A DNA stretch of 64,000 nt from Lachnospiraceae bacterium (GCA_910574885.1 CAJTDD010000008.1:1-64000); one strand, 5' to 3'; shown: positions 45,886-55,982, counted from the stretch's first letter. The notes: generated by a model not told the origin, from the letters alone. Translations and numbers: made by a program.

Positions 45886-48375
45886 ATGGGTTCTAATAAT
45901 ATTACATTAATGAATCTAGCGATTAAGCAGTTAGAGCAAGTGCAGAAACGTATGAGGAACTATATTTTTATGTATGTAAACCCTTCAAAGTTTGCTGAAC
46001 GACTGACTTTAGAATTAGAAAAACAAAGAGATAAGTTTAACGAATTGGAAACTACTATAGATTTTGATAATTTTAGAAAATTTGTGAAATCTCCACAAAT
46101 AAATGATGTACTAATAGATTATTTGCATAGTTTATTGAATATTAGTATTAGTGGTAGAACTCCGAGAAAAAGAATATTGCAGGATGATGTAATAAATTAT
46201 TTTATTGGTATTATAGAAAAATACTTTCAAAAATTATCAGAAGAAGAGTCTATTATCTCAATAAAAAAATATTTCAAGCTTCTGATGGCAGCATGTTCTA
46301 TTGTGATAGAAGACAAAATTTATTCAGATATTATAAAAAGCGATGAAGGGAAAATTGTGGAACCATCTTTTTTAAAGGGTGAATTGTCTGGAAAATATGA
46401 TAAAATTATTGAACGAATTGAATTTATGATGAGACATGAGTTTGTGCCAAGAAATATCAAATTTGATAATATAAAAAAAGATTATGCAAAATCGTTGAAA
46501 CAATACTACCAAAATGGGTTTATATATTTATTGGGCGAATATAAGTTTGACGAGTTTTATATTCCACCATTATTATTAAATGGACATAATCAGCAACAGT
46601 TATATATAAATCGTATGTTAAAAATGGAGAGAGAGAGGATTGATAAGATTAGAGAGGGGTGGAAGCATATTTTTGATGGTAGGGATATAATATATATAAT
46701 AGGAGGTGCTGGATATGGAAAATCTTTGTTTTTAAGGAATCTTATAAATAATTATTCAAAGTTAGAAATTGACAATAGCCAAGAGTATCTTTTGATTTAT
46801 TGTGATTTAAAAACATATTATAGCATTGGAAATGTTAGTAAGAAAACGATGATCGATTTTTTTCAAGAATCAATGATATCGGTAACAGGAATAGAAGATA
46901 TTAGTAAAGAGTTTATTCGCTATTATTTAAATATTGGACGATGTATTGTCCTTCTTGATGCGTTAGATGAAGTACCAAAAGATGTTAGAAATGAACTACA
47001 CAAAATGATTATAGCTTTTTTTTCATCTTGTAATTTAAATAACAAAGTTTGCATTACTTCTCGTGATAGAGGTTTCATTCCGCAGCAAGATATAGAGGTG
47101 ATAGAAATTTTTCAGTTAAGTGATAAGGATATTGAAGACTACATTGAAAAAATGATTGCTTTGAAGAAATTTAAAAAAGAGGACAAGTCAACATTTATGA
47201 AGCAAGCTAAAGTACTAATTGATAAAGGATTTTTAAATAATTTTTTAGTACTATCTTTACTTGTAAACATATATAAAGCTGAGAAAGAGTTACCAGAGAA
47301 TAAAATAGATTTATATAAAAAGTGCTTTGAATATATTGCTAAAAAAAGAGAAGAAGAAAAATCAAAGACGGGCTATGACTGGAAAAGTATATACCCATTA
47401 ATGAAAGATAGTACATTTATTAGCCTTTCTATACTAGCAGCACCTAATAATAGAGATATTTTAAGGACACAGGTTGAGGAATTGTTACTTCGACAATATA
47501 AAACAAAATATCCGGATGAGGCAACGGCAGAATGTGCCATTAAAGAATTTTTAGAGTTCTGTTCTAATAGAACAGAATTGTTTGTACCTTCTTCTTCAGA
47601 TGATAAATTTAAATTCTTTCACAGATCTTTCTTTGAATATTTTTATTCGAGGTATATACATCAGCAACCAGAAATTGAAAATATGTACGAGTTAATGGCT
47701 AAATTTGATATTGATTCAGAAGTATTTGAATTAACGGTTGCTTTGGTAAAAGAAGATAATGAAGAAAAATATCAAAAGCTGATAGAATATATTTTGGGAA
47801 AAGTAAATGAGGAGTTTAGTGACCCTAGATGGACCTGCACAGCATTTGGAATTTTAACATTGGCTATGCAGGTAATAGATGATGCGTATTATATTCAGAA
47901 ATATTATGAAATTGTAGTTGCAAATAAAAAGATTATGTTTGCTGATAAAATACTAACAATGAATCAAAGACTAATTTATATGTGGATTGAAAAAGGGATT
48001 GGGGAAAATTATGATAGGAAAAAGAAATTTATTGATATATATTCTGATTTGTGTATTCAATATTTATTACTGTTCTTCTCAGAAGTTAAGAGGATAAAGT
48101 TTGCGACTCATACTCAGGAAAATGAAGAAGAAAATACTCAGTTTGAATATAGTATGCCAATCGGAATGAGAAATTTTCCATTTTATTTATTGGTTTATAA
48201 CAAATATGAAGGATTGTACGAGCTTATGGAAGGATATATTAAAAAAGGATTTAATTCAATAAATGCCGGGCTCATAAAAAAATCAAGATTAAAAAAAGGA
48301 TTTAATATTTACAAAAATATGTCTAGAGAAGAAAGGAAACAAGTTTTAAAATTAATCTGCCGAATTGGGAATTAA
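45886..48375 (+). CDS. NACHT-domain STAND NTPase (bNACHT-like)
   Basis: 829 residues from ATG behind GTGAGGAGAAGAAAAA. The N-terminal ~260 residues are helical with no known domain. The NACHT module shows Walker A GGAGYGKS near residue 273, Walker B VLLDALDEV near 352, and sensor CITSRDRGF near 388. A helical C-terminus without clear leucine-rich repeats follows (KFFHRSFFEYFYSRYI). Bacterial NACHT proteins are known anti-phage sensors. The gene is AT-rich and lies in the ICE accessory region, agreeing with defence cargo. Effector type is unknown. Confidence 0.82.
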   Translation: MGSNNITLMNLAIKQLEQVQKRMRNYIFMYVNPSKFAERLTLELEKQRDKFNELETTIDFDNFRKFVKSPQINDVLIDYLHSLLNISISGRTPRKRILQDDVINYFIGIIEKYFQKLSEEESIISIKKYFKLLMAACSIVIEDKIYSDIIKSDEGKIVEPSFLKGELSGKYDKIIERIEFMMRHEFVPRNIKFDNIKKDYAKSLKQYYQNGFIYLLGEYKFDEFYIPPLLLNGHNQQQLYINRMLKMERERIDKIREGWKHIFDGRDIIYIIGGAGYGKSLFLRNLINNYSKLEIDNSQEYLLIYCDLKTYYSIGNVSKKTMIDFFQESMISVTGIEDISKEFIRYYLNIGRCIVLLDALDEVPKDVRNELHKMIIAFFSSCNLNNKVCITSRDRGFIPQQDIEVIEIFQLSDKDIEDYIEKMIALKKFKKEDKSTFMKQAKVLIDKGFLNNFLVLSLLVNIYKAEKELPENKIDLYKKCFEYIAKKREEEKSKTGYDWKSIYPLMKDSTFISLSILAAPNNRDILRTQVEELLLRQYKTKYPDEATAECAIKEFLEFCSNRTELFVPSSSDDKFKFFHRSFFEYFYSRYIHQQPEIENMYELMAKFDIDSEVFELTVALVKEDNEEKYQKLIEYILGKVNEEFSDPRWTCTAFGILTLAMQVIDDAYYIQKYYEIVVANKKIMFADKILTMNQRLIYMWIEKGIGENYDRKKKFIDIYSDLCIQYLLLFFSEVKRIKFATHTQENEEENTQFEYSMPIGMRNFPFYLLVYNKYEGLYELMEGYIKKGFNSINAGLIKKSRLKKGFNIYKNMSREERKQVLKLICRIGN

Positions 48376-48578
48376 AAGAATTTAATGATAGGAATATCTT
48401 GAAAATATTTAAGAATACATTGAAGTAAGTATTTCAATTAAGTTCACCAGAGGGTGGGGGAATTGGGATACTTTTTCAAAGGATATTTAACTGGTGTAAA
48501 TCGTTATTAATTTTAGATTTCTAACTCGACATATTTAGATTTTATAGAGAGGATGAGAAGAACTCTTTCATTTTTGAG

Positions 48579-48611
48579 CGATCTGGGTACATTTTACCTG
48601 GGTCGTTTTTT
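48579..48611 (+). terminator. intrinsic terminator downstream of NACHT gene
   Basis: CGATCTGGGTA / TACCTGGGTCG arms pair with several G-U pairs, followed by TTTTTT. It lies about 200 bases after the NACHT stop. Confidence 0.6.
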
Positions 48612-49212
48612 GATATTTCCTTTTTTAAATTCAAGTAATTTGAATTTCTTCGTTTTAAAATTGTGCTTTTTATGAAACAAAATTTTTTATAATAACCTCT
48701 TTTGATATGGGGAAACTAATAGACAGGTTATGTTATATTTTATGCAAGTTATGCCAGATGTATTGTATAAATTCTAAGATGGCATTATGTTTGATTCGTT
48801 TTACGGATTGCATGATGATTGTGTAAAAAGTACGATTTTGGTTAATATTTGGGATGGAAAGCAAAGGAGGACAATATTTATAGAAATAAACGGGAATGTT
48901 TTTCCCCAATTTTGAAAAGTATTTTGTGGAAGTTTATATGGAGTAGATGAAGGCAGTGGCAGAATGGCATTGTCTAATAAAAGAGTAGGGAAAATGCTGT
49001 GGGAGTATATCCTGCGGCATTTTTCGGTTAATTAATGGTTTTTGATATGAAACAACATGAAAAATTACATCCAGAAAGGGGAGAAAATGCAAAAGAGAAG
49101 GAATCCCAATGGTCTGAGACGCCTATTTGCAAAGAAGAATGACACAACCAGTCCCTTTTCTCCAGCGAGAGACATATTTATAATTGTTGTATCAGTTAGG
49201 AGGTACAAAGCA
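48612..49212. other. gene-free stretch after NACHT locus
   Basis: I see no convincing gene. The first part is AT-rich like the cargo, and the later part is more like the ICE backbone, so a cargo boundary may lie here. A frame opening at 49057 runs into the XRE gene but lacks a good start of its own. Confidence 0.4.
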
Positions 49213-49545
49213 GTGAACATTGGAAGTGCAGATATCGGGGAAACAATCAGAATATTGCGCACAGCCAGAGGAATGACCAGGGCTGAGTTGTCAGAGGCCG
49301 CAGAAATCAGTGAGTCACATTTGAATAAGATTGAGGCGGGGACAAGACAGCCGGGAATTGGTACATACCAGCGGATTATGACATTATTGGGAGCCGATGT
49401 AATCATAAAGAATGAAAACAAGACTCTAAAGGGGAAGTGTGTAGAGAAGGCACAGGGTATTCTGCTCAGTAGCACAGATGCACAGGCCGTATATCTGACC
49501 AGAATGTTAGAGAGTATGTCGGAAAATTTGAATTTGGTTATGTAA
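49213..49545 (+). CDS. XRE-family regulator (110 aa)
   Basis: GTG start 49213 chosen for the strong TTAGGAGGTACAAAGCA site; the frame can be read from 49057. HTH pattern IGETIRILRTARGMTRAELS, ISESHLNKIEAGTRQPGI, then MTLLGADVII. A short C-terminal helix (AVYLTRMLESMSENL) follows. It is the last gene before the recombinase module and may govern excision. Confidence 0.78.
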   Translation: MNIGSADIGETIRILRTARGMTRAELSEAAEISESHLNKIEAGTRQPGIGTYQRIMTLLGADVIIKNENKTLKGKCVEKAQGILLSSTDAQAVYLTRMLESMSENLNLVM

Positions 49546-50183
49546 GCTGTCATTTGTCCTTGATTATGAGTCTGCCAAGGTATTTCCCTTATGAGGTACG
49601 CCGTGGCTGACAGGTAAGGCTGATTGATTGCACTTTGAAAACTGAATATCGGTATGGTGATATTTTTTTACATAAAATACGTCATTTCTGACGTTTAAAT
49701 ATCTTAAAGGGCACAAACACATCCAGAACATTTTTAGAAAGGTGATGGGGAAAGAAAGTGTGCGAAGAAGTGCTTGTCCGTTTGTCGGATGTCTTACCGG
49801 AACATGACGGATAAAACAAGGAATCGTAATAGAAGAAGGAAAAGCATGAGCGCAGTTCTCTACAGGTTATCGGTGGCAGATAATTTGAAAGACTGGATGA
49901 TAATGATACCTCTGTTAAAAAACACAACAGACCAGAGTAGCGTCTGGGGCATGGTGCAGCGGGAAAGGGTGCTGTATGGTGTCAGGCGGTCAGCCGGGCC
50001 GGCCCTACATACTCCCGTTATCCACACCGGGGAGAGAGAATGAAAAATTGTACCGGCAAATTTCTGGCCGGTACAATGTGTGGAAAATTCAGCAGAATTC
50101 TATTTTATTTTACAGATATGCAGAAAAGGGATTTTCTCCATATTTGTGAGATAAAGTAGAAGAAAGATACCACGGAGGAGATT
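49546..50183. other. gene-poor leader of the recombinase module
   Basis: I see only doubtful short frames: a 65-residue one from ATG 49846 (AGAAGGAAAAGC upstream) and an 18-codon frame from GTG 49758. At about 50052-50078 TACCGGCA...TGGCCGGTA forms a hairpin. Sequence with no firm gene but good ribosome-site look suggests a decayed gene or a regulatory leader. Confidence 0.35.
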
Positions 50184-50606
50184 ATGAAAAGAGCAGTATT
50201 GTATTTATGCGCACGTCCGACAGGGCTTGCGGGAAGAACATTGGAGGAAGAAAAAGAAAGAGGAATCCGGTATTGTGCTATGCAGGGGTATAAGGTGCTT
50301 GTGATTTTAAAATTTATAGGAGAGGACACCTTTATGGAGAATAGTGCTTGGGGGAGGCTTCAAGAGTTAGTGAGGAATGGGTTTGTAGATGTTGTTATTT
50401 TGATAGAAACCGATACCTTGTTTGAATTTCTTACCCATGCTTCACGGATACTTGCGGAGATTTATCGTTATGGAGTAGTGATTGACTGTGTTGGGTGCGG
50501 GGTTCTGAGGGGAGATGTTTTTTCTGAATACTTAGGAAAGAACGAGAGAGAAAAAGAAGATTTCCAAAGGAAACTGGAAGGACTTATGCTTGAATGGAAG
50601 AAGTAG
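50184..50606 (+). CDS. resolvase-domain-like protein lacking catalytic residues
   Basis: 140 residues, ATG behind GGAGGAGATT. It follows the fold of the serine recombinase N-terminal domain (RAVLYLCARPTG, then EEEKERGIRYCAMQGYKVLVI, GRLQELVRNGFVDVVILIETD), but the usual R-x-S active site is CAR and the D-R-L-S-R helix is DTLFE, so serine and arginines are absent. There is no DNA-binding domain. It sits directly upstream of true recombinases, suggesting a retained regulatory or dimerisation role. Function is inference. Confidence 0.65.
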   Translation: MKRAVLYLCARPTGLAGRTLEEEKERGIRYCAMQGYKVLVILKFIGEDTFMENSAWGRLQELVRNGFVDVVILIETDTLFEFLTHASRILAEIYRYGVVIDCVGCGVLRGDVFSEYLGKNEREKEDFQRKLEGLMLEWKK

Positions 50607-50625
50607 AGAAAGTTGGTGTTTTTGG

Positions 50626-50880
50626 ATGATATCAAGAGATGAACTGCTGTGTATGAGGGAAATGTCTTTTGCAGATATCTCGCCAAAAGAAATCCCGGAT
50701 ATTAAAGAACTGGATGTTGATGTAAGAAGAAGCAAAAAAAAGAAAATCATGGATGTGTTGGAGTCAGGTAGAAATCCCTATTTTGTCAAAAGTGGCAATA
50801 TTATTGTGAAGATTGGATTTGCGTCTACGAACCGAACTATTGAGGACGCACTGGAAAGCCTGGTACAAATGAAATGGTGA
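50626..50880 (+). CDS. DUF6870-like small protein (84 aa)
   Basis: Start uncertain: ATG 50626 or 50653; the frame opens at 50590. The body (MSFADISPKEIPDIKELDVD, then KSGNIIVKIGFASTNRTIED) matches what I recall of DUF6870, a small family found next to serine recombinases in Lachnospiraceae elements. No catalytic motif. May be a recombination accessory. Confidence 0.55.
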   Translation: MISRDELLCMREMSFADISPKEIPDIKELDVDVRRSKKKKIMDVLESGRNPYFVKSGNIIVKIGFASTNRTIEDALESLVQMKW

Positions 50881-51002
50881 CAATCATGGGTAGACAGGTC
50901 AGATGAAGTATGGTAAGATGATGACAAGTAGAAGGACAAGCGGCCAGAACGCCAATCATCAGATTAGTAATGCTGACTAATTACAAGATTGGAGTTTTGG
51001 CT

Positions 51003-52670
51003 ATGAAAAATCAAATACTAAAAGAAATCTATCGTGTTGTCGTGTATCTGCGACTGTCAGTGGATGATGGGGACAGCCATGAGAGCGACAGCATTTCAAA
51101 CCAGAGATTACTGGTTCATGGTTATCTGGCGGGAAAACCAGAATTTGTTATGGTAAAGGAATGTGTGGATGACGGATTTACCGGAACAAATTTTGAACGT
51201 CCTGGCTTTCGGGAAATGATACGACTTCTTGAAGATGGAGAGGCGGATTGTGTAATTGCAAAAGACCTTTCCCGATTCGGAAGAGATTTTTCGGGAGTTT
51301 TACAGTATGTGGAGCGTATTTTTCCCAAGATGGGAGTACGTCTGATTTTATTAAATGATAGCTATGACAGTGTGAACTCTAATCACGATTTACTCACCTT
51401 GAGATTGAAAAGTTTTATTAATGATATTTATCCGGCAGACACTTCAAGAAGCGTCCGGGCGAATCTACAGGCAAAAAGGGTTGCGGGGCAATGTGTGGCT
51501 CCATTTGCAATCTTTGGTTATTTGAAGTCACCGGAAGATAAGCATAAGTTGGTTGTTGATTCGGCTGCGGCTTCTGTGGTACAGGATATTTTCCAGTTGA
51601 AGTTAAAGGGGCATAGTTTAAGTGAGATTGCTTCTATTTTAAATGCTCGTAGGATACTGACACCGTTAGAATATAAAAATGTGTACTTGAAGCAGAAGTT
51701 GCATACGGTCTTTCGTAAAGAAGGGGAAAGCCGGTGGTGTGCGACGATGGTTCGGCGGATTCTGATGGATGAGCGTTATACAGGGGTAATGATTCAAGGG
51801 AAAACGACCACTCCCAACCATAAAGTCAAGAGGTTAATACGCAAGAGCGCCAATGAATGGGTCAGGTATGAGAATGCATTTGAGCCTGTTGTTGACCGGC
51901 ATATTTATGAAGTGGTAAGTAATTTAATGGAACGGGATGTCCGCAAGTCTTTAAGCGGAGTTACTGTATTGGGAGGTCTGGTGGAATGTGCAGATTGCTG
52001 CCAGAGTATGATACGGAAAAGCCCGGATGGGATACATCATTATTATGTGTGTTCCACTTCCCTTTACGAGAAGGAATGCAGCCCGCATAGTTTCAGTGAG
52101 GAAAGGCTGGTTTCCGTTGTACAGGAGAGTGTGAGGTATTATGTGACTTTGATTGCGGAACTGAGAGAAGTTCTGGAGCATATAGAGAAAGCGGCTATTC
52201 CAGAACAGAAGATGTACGAAGCTGACCAGATGTTACGGGTGATGAAGGAAAATTGTGAGAGGATTTTTAAGATTAAGAAGAATCTTTATGACAGTTTTAG
52301 TGAAGGACTTCTGGATGAAGAAGAATATAGAACCTATAAGAAAAAGTATGATATCCAATTAGAAGATGCTGAAAATTCTGTGAAAAAGCAACAGAAAGCG
52401 ATTTCTGATATGACGGAGAATCTGGAAAAACAAAAGGAATGGATGGATATTTTTTTGAATTATAAAGAGACGGAAGATTTTGACCGTATGACGATTGCCA
52501 TGTTGGTAAAGCGTGTCCGTATCCATAATGATAAGCGGGTGTCGATAGATTTCTGGTTTTCCGATGAATTTGAACATCTTGTGTCGCTGGTACAGGCTGC
52601 AAATTCGGTATGCCCGAATCAGAAGTTCCATACCTTCTTGAATAAGGAAGGGGGAAAGAGACATGCCTAG
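51003..52670 (+). CDS. large serine recombinase 1
   Basis: 555 residues from ATG 51003 (TTGGAGTTTTGGCT upstream). Catalytic domain with Ser19 in VVYLRLSVDD, then GFTGTNFERPGFREM and AKDLSRFGRDF. A recombinase domain and a zinc ribbon (VECADCCQSM ... YVCSTSLYEKEC) follow, then a coiled coil. Large serine recombinases join attP and attB by double-strand exchange. It overlaps recombinase 2 by 8 bases; the three genes form one operon. Confidence 0.93.
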   Translation: MKNQILKEIYRVVVYLRLSVDDGDSHESDSISNQRLLVHGYLAGKPEFVMVKECVDDGFTGTNFERPGFREMIRLLEDGEADCVIAKDLSRFGRDFSGVLQYVERIFPKMGVRLILLNDSYDSVNSNHDLLTLRLKSFINDIYPADTSRSVRANLQAKRVAGQCVAPFAIFGYLKSPEDKHKLVVDSAAASVVQDIFQLKLKGHSLSEIASILNARRILTPLEYKNVYLKQKLHTVFRKEGESRWCATMVRRILMDERYTGVMIQGKTTTPNHKVKRLIRKSANEWVRYENAFEPVVDRHIYEVVSNLMERDVRKSLSGVTVLGGLVECADCCQSMIRKSPDGIHHYYVCSTSLYEKECSPHSFSEERLVSVVQESVRYYVTLIAELREVLEHIEKAAIPEQKMYEADQMLRVMKENCERIFKIKKNLYDSFSEGLLDEEEYRTYKKKYDIQLEDAENSVKKQQKAISDMTENLEKQKEWMDIFLNYKETEDFDRMTIAMLVKRVRIHNDKRVSIDFWFSDEFEHLVSLVQAANSVCPNQKFHTFLNKEGGKRHA

Positions 52671-54369
52671 AGTCAGTAAGAGGAGACGGCAGACGGAAGA
52701 TGGAACCATGGAAACGAGGAAAGTTCCCAAGATAAGATATTATCGTACAGGTCTGTATGTCCGGCTTTCAGAGAAGGATGGAGGGCATGGGAGACGGGAT
52801 TCTATTTTCGTTCAACAGCAGATATGCATGGATTTTGTGAAAAAACATCCAGAACTTTTATTCCAGAAAACGTACACGGATAACGGCGTGACAGGGACTA
52901 CATTTGACAGACCGAGTTTTGAAGAACTTATGAATGATGTGCGGAACGGAAAGATTGACTGTATCGTTGTGAAAGATTTCTCTCGATTTGGAAGGGAGGC
53001 CGTGGATGCGGTAGAGTTTATTGATGTGGTATTCCCTTCACTGGGAGTGAGATTCATTTCGGTTCTGGATGATTATGACAGTGAAAATTCGGCTTGCGCA
53101 CAGGACAGAGTAAATCATATCTTGAAGCATTTTATGAATGATTACTATGCGAGAGAGGTTTCGTGGAAATTGGTTCAGGCGCATAAGGCTTCAAGGGCAA
53201 AAGGCGAGTTTTGGGGAAACAGACCGCCGTATGGATATGAACGGTCAAAAGAGTCAAGCCGCAGGTTGGTGATAGAGCCGGTAGAGAGTGAGATAGTACA
53301 GAAAATTTTTTATTGGTATGTCTTTGAGGATATGTCAAGTTTTGATATTGCAAAGAGGTTAAATGCGCAGAAGATTCCATGTCCGCAGGAAAGCTATGAG
53401 ATACGCCGGTATGGGGAGAAAAGAAGCAATAAGAAGATTTATTGGAGGAGTGGAGGAATATGCCGTATCTTACAAAATCCGCTTTATATAGGCGCAGCCG
53501 TATATGGAAAGACAAGGCAAATGCTTAGTAATAATATTCCGTTAAAGAAGATTCCTAAATCGCAATGGGAACTGCATGAGAATGTGTACGAGCCAATCAT
53601 AGAGAGGGCGATATTTGATGAAGCACAAAAGATTGCTGAAAAGAGAGAAACCTATTTTAGAGAAAAATGGAAAGTAAACGCTCAGAAAGGCAGGGCAGCG
53701 AACGGACCGTTGTTGGGGAAGATTGTCTGTGGAAATTGTGGGAAACGGTTGGGGCGATGTAGCCGCCAGCATAAAAGCGGGACAACATATTTTTATAGAT
53801 GTATAACGGCACAAGATGTAGAAGATATTGCATGTAAACATTATTTGGATGAAAAGTATGTTTTGGAGGCGGTTCGTACAGCATTTCAGTATCAGGTATG
53901 CCTGGCGGCAGAATTTGAGAAGGAGTACGGCAAAGATTTTTATGGGAATCTTGAAAAAGAGGCTACGGAAAAGATTAGAAATGCCGAGGAAAGATATGAG
54001 CAGATTGGAAGAAAATTAGAGCGACTTTTTGAGCATTATGCGACAGGCATTCTTGACAAGAGTGAATATGTGGAAATCAAAATGGAATATCAGAAAATGC
54101 AGGAAGAAGCACATGCAGCATTGAAAAGTACGCAAAGCCATTGCAGGGAAGTGTTGGACCGATTGCGGGCAAAGATGGATTGGGCAAGAGAATTGCTAGA
54201 GTGCCGGAGGGCGATGGAAATTACCCTTGAATTTGTTGAACGGTTTATTGAAAAGGTCGTAGTAAATTCTTCGGTTGAGATTACTGTATATTTCTGGTTT
54301 GAAGATATTTTTGAAAAGGAAATTTCTAAAAAGATATCCTTGGATATGGAAGGATGTGGTTTGGAATGA
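52663..54369 (+). CDS. large serine recombinase 2
   Basis: 568 residues with Ser36 in GLYVRLSEKD, then GVTGTTFDRPSFEEL and VKDFSRFGREAV, a recombinase domain with GGICRILQNPLYIGAAVYG, a zinc ribbon (IVCGNCGKRLGRCS ... FYRCIT) and a coiled coil. A 25-residue basic N-terminal extension precedes the catalytic domain. It differs clearly from recombinases 1 and 3, so the three are not recent copies. Confidence 0.93.
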   Translation: MPRVSKRRRQTEDGTMETRKVPKIRYYRTGLYVRLSEKDGGHGRRDSIFVQQQICMDFVKKHPELLFQKTYTDNGVTGTTFDRPSFEELMNDVRNGKIDCIVVKDFSRFGREAVDAVEFIDVVFPSLGVRFISVLDDYDSENSACAQDRVNHILKHFMNDYYAREVSWKLVQAHKASRAKGEFWGNRPPYGYERSKESSRRLVIEPVESEIVQKIFYWYVFEDMSSFDIAKRLNAQKIPCPQESYEIRRYGEKRSNKKIYWRSGGICRILQNPLYIGAAVYGKTRQMLSNNIPLKKIPKSQWELHENVYEPIIERAIFDEAQKIAEKRETYFREKWKVNAQKGRAANGPLLGKIVCGNCGKRLGRCSRQHKSGTTYFYRCITAQDVEDIACKHYLDEKYVLEAVRTAFQYQVCLAAEFEKEYGKDFYGNLEKEATEKIRNAEERYEQIGRKLERLFEHYATGILDKSEYVEIKMEYQKMQEEAHAALKSTQSHCREVLDRLRAKMDWARELLECRRAMEITLEFVERFIEKVVVNSSVEITVYFWFEDIFEKEISKKISLDMEGCGLE

Positions 54370-55970
54370 GATATGAGCATGTGTTCGGTTATCTCCGGCT
54401 TTCGCAGGATGATGAAGAAAAAAGGGATGAAAGTAATAGTATCATGAACCAAAGACTTTTAATTCGGCAGTTTATAGAGAAAAGTGGAGAGTTTTGTGGT
54501 TCCGAAGTACATTTTATGGCGGATGACGGATACAGTGGAACGAATTATAATAGACCAGCGTTTCAGAATATGATTGGTATGGTGAAGCGATATGGTTCGT
54601 GTTGTATTATTGTAAAGGATTTATCCAGATTGGGAAGGGATACGATAGATACACAAAATTATATTGAAAAAGTGTTCCCGTTTCTTGGAATACGGTTTAT
54701 TGCCATTAATGATGATTATGACAGTGAGGATACGGTTATTTCAAGAAAAGATACGGAAACAAAATTTAGAAATCTGATTAATGGGATTTATCCGCAGATT
54801 TGTTCGCAAAACATAAAACAAGCCTTGAAGAAAAGGGATGAAACCGGGAAGTATAAGGGGTCTGTCCCGCCATTTGGATATCAGTTTGACGGGACGGATA
54901 AGTCTTCGCTTATTATAGATAAAGAAACAGCGGAGATAGTGAGGTATATATTTGATAATAGGCATGAGGGGAGAGGGTATACTGAAATTGCCAGGATTTT
55001 AAATGATAAAGGCATTATAACCCCCAGTGCGTATCTCAAGAAAAAAGGAGAGAATTATGCAGATAGTGGAGTACAACTTCTCTGGACAAGGAGAATGGTT
55101 AAAAAGATTTTGACCAATCCAGTATACACAGGAGCCGTTGTAAACCATAAGACGGAAAATAAGATCATATCAGTAAAATCCCCGGTTGACCTTCCGAGGG
55201 AGGAATGGATTTGTGTTCCTGGAATGCATGAGGCTATTATCGAACCGGATGAACTGGTTGTTGTATCTCCTGTGAGAAAAAATCATTCCTGTAATTGTAA
55301 AAAAACGTCAAGGAATATTTTTGCTTGGAAACTGAAATGCGGGCATTGCAGAAGGGCTATGCGGGTCAGAGCAGAGAAGTACAGGAAAAACAGTATTTTT
55401 TTATGCTGTACGCCGAAGCATTATAGCGGAGCAAATTGTTATAGAAAACCCTATCTTCTTGCAGATTTGGAAAAATTAGTGCTAACGCTGGTGAAGAAGC
55501 AGGCGGCTTTAGCGGAAGATACATTAGAAAGAGTAAAACAATTAAATGATTCGTTGGATATTCCACTGTTGAAAAGGAAAAAAGAAGATATTGAAAGGAA
55601 AATCAAGAGAAACGGCTTGGATAAGATTGGGTTATATGAACAGTATGCTGCGGGTGAACTTCCGAGGGAGGTTTTTGTAAAAGAGAAGGAACGGATTTCA
55701 TTGGAAAACGCTGGTTATAAAGAACAGATGTCTCTATTAGACAGGAAGATAGATGAAGCTGAGAAAGAAAAGGAACAGGAGAATAGCGTTGCATTGCAGA
55801 CTTTCTCTAAGTATGTGGAGCTGGAGGAATTGACATATCCGATTGTGCAGGAACTCATTGAGGCGATTTACTTTTATGATCCAGAGCATATTGAAGTTAT
55901 TTGGAAGTATAGAGATGAGTACATGGCTGTCGTAGATGGGATTAATGAAATGGACTCCCACCTTGATTGA
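54366..55970 (+). CDS. large serine recombinase 3
   Basis: 534 residues; the ATG overlaps the stop of recombinase 2 (ATGA), so it is coupled. Ser13 is in GYLRLSQDDE, then GYSGTNYNRPAFQNM and VKDLSRLGRDTI. The zinc ribbon is LKCGHCRRAMRV ... FLCCTPKHYSGANCY. It lies next to the right end of the ICE, where integrase genes belong. Which of the three performs integration cannot be told. Confidence 0.93.
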   Translation: MRYEHVFGYLRLSQDDEEKRDESNSIMNQRLLIRQFIEKSGEFCGSEVHFMADDGYSGTNYNRPAFQNMIGMVKRYGSCCIIVKDLSRLGRDTIDTQNYIEKVFPFLGIRFIAINDDYDSEDTVISRKDTETKFRNLINGIYPQICSQNIKQALKKRDETGKYKGSVPPFGYQFDGTDKSSLIIDKETAEIVRYIFDNRHEGRGYTEIARILNDKGIITPSAYLKKKGENYADSGVQLLWTRRMVKKILTNPVYTGAVVNHKTENKIISVKSPVDLPREEWICVPGMHEAIIEPDELVVVSPVRKNHSCNCKKTSRNIFAWKLKCGHCRRAMRVRAEKYRKNSIFLCCTPKHYSGANCYRKPYLLADLEKLVLTLVKKQAALAEDTLERVKQLNDSLDIPLLKRKKEDIERKIKRNGLDKIGLYEQYAAGELPREVFVKEKERISLENAGYKEQMSLLDRKIDEAEKEKEQENSVALQTFSKYVELEELTYPIVQELIEAIYFYDPEHIEVIWKYRDEYMAVVDGINEMDSHLD

Positions 55971-55982
55971 AGATAAATAGGA

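Noticed and set aside
49065..49553. 162-residue minus-strand frame
   Set aside because: It is opposite the XRE gene, which has a good ribosome site and HTH motif.
49628..49650. TTTGAAAACTGAATATC resembling rRNA spacer leaders
   Set aside because: No rRNA or tRNA sequence lies near; short AT-rich match is likely chance.
49774..50043. 89-residue frame before the resolvase-like gene
   Set aside because: Arg-rich start and no familiar pattern; only the inner ATG at 49846 has a modest ribosome site, so I did not call it.
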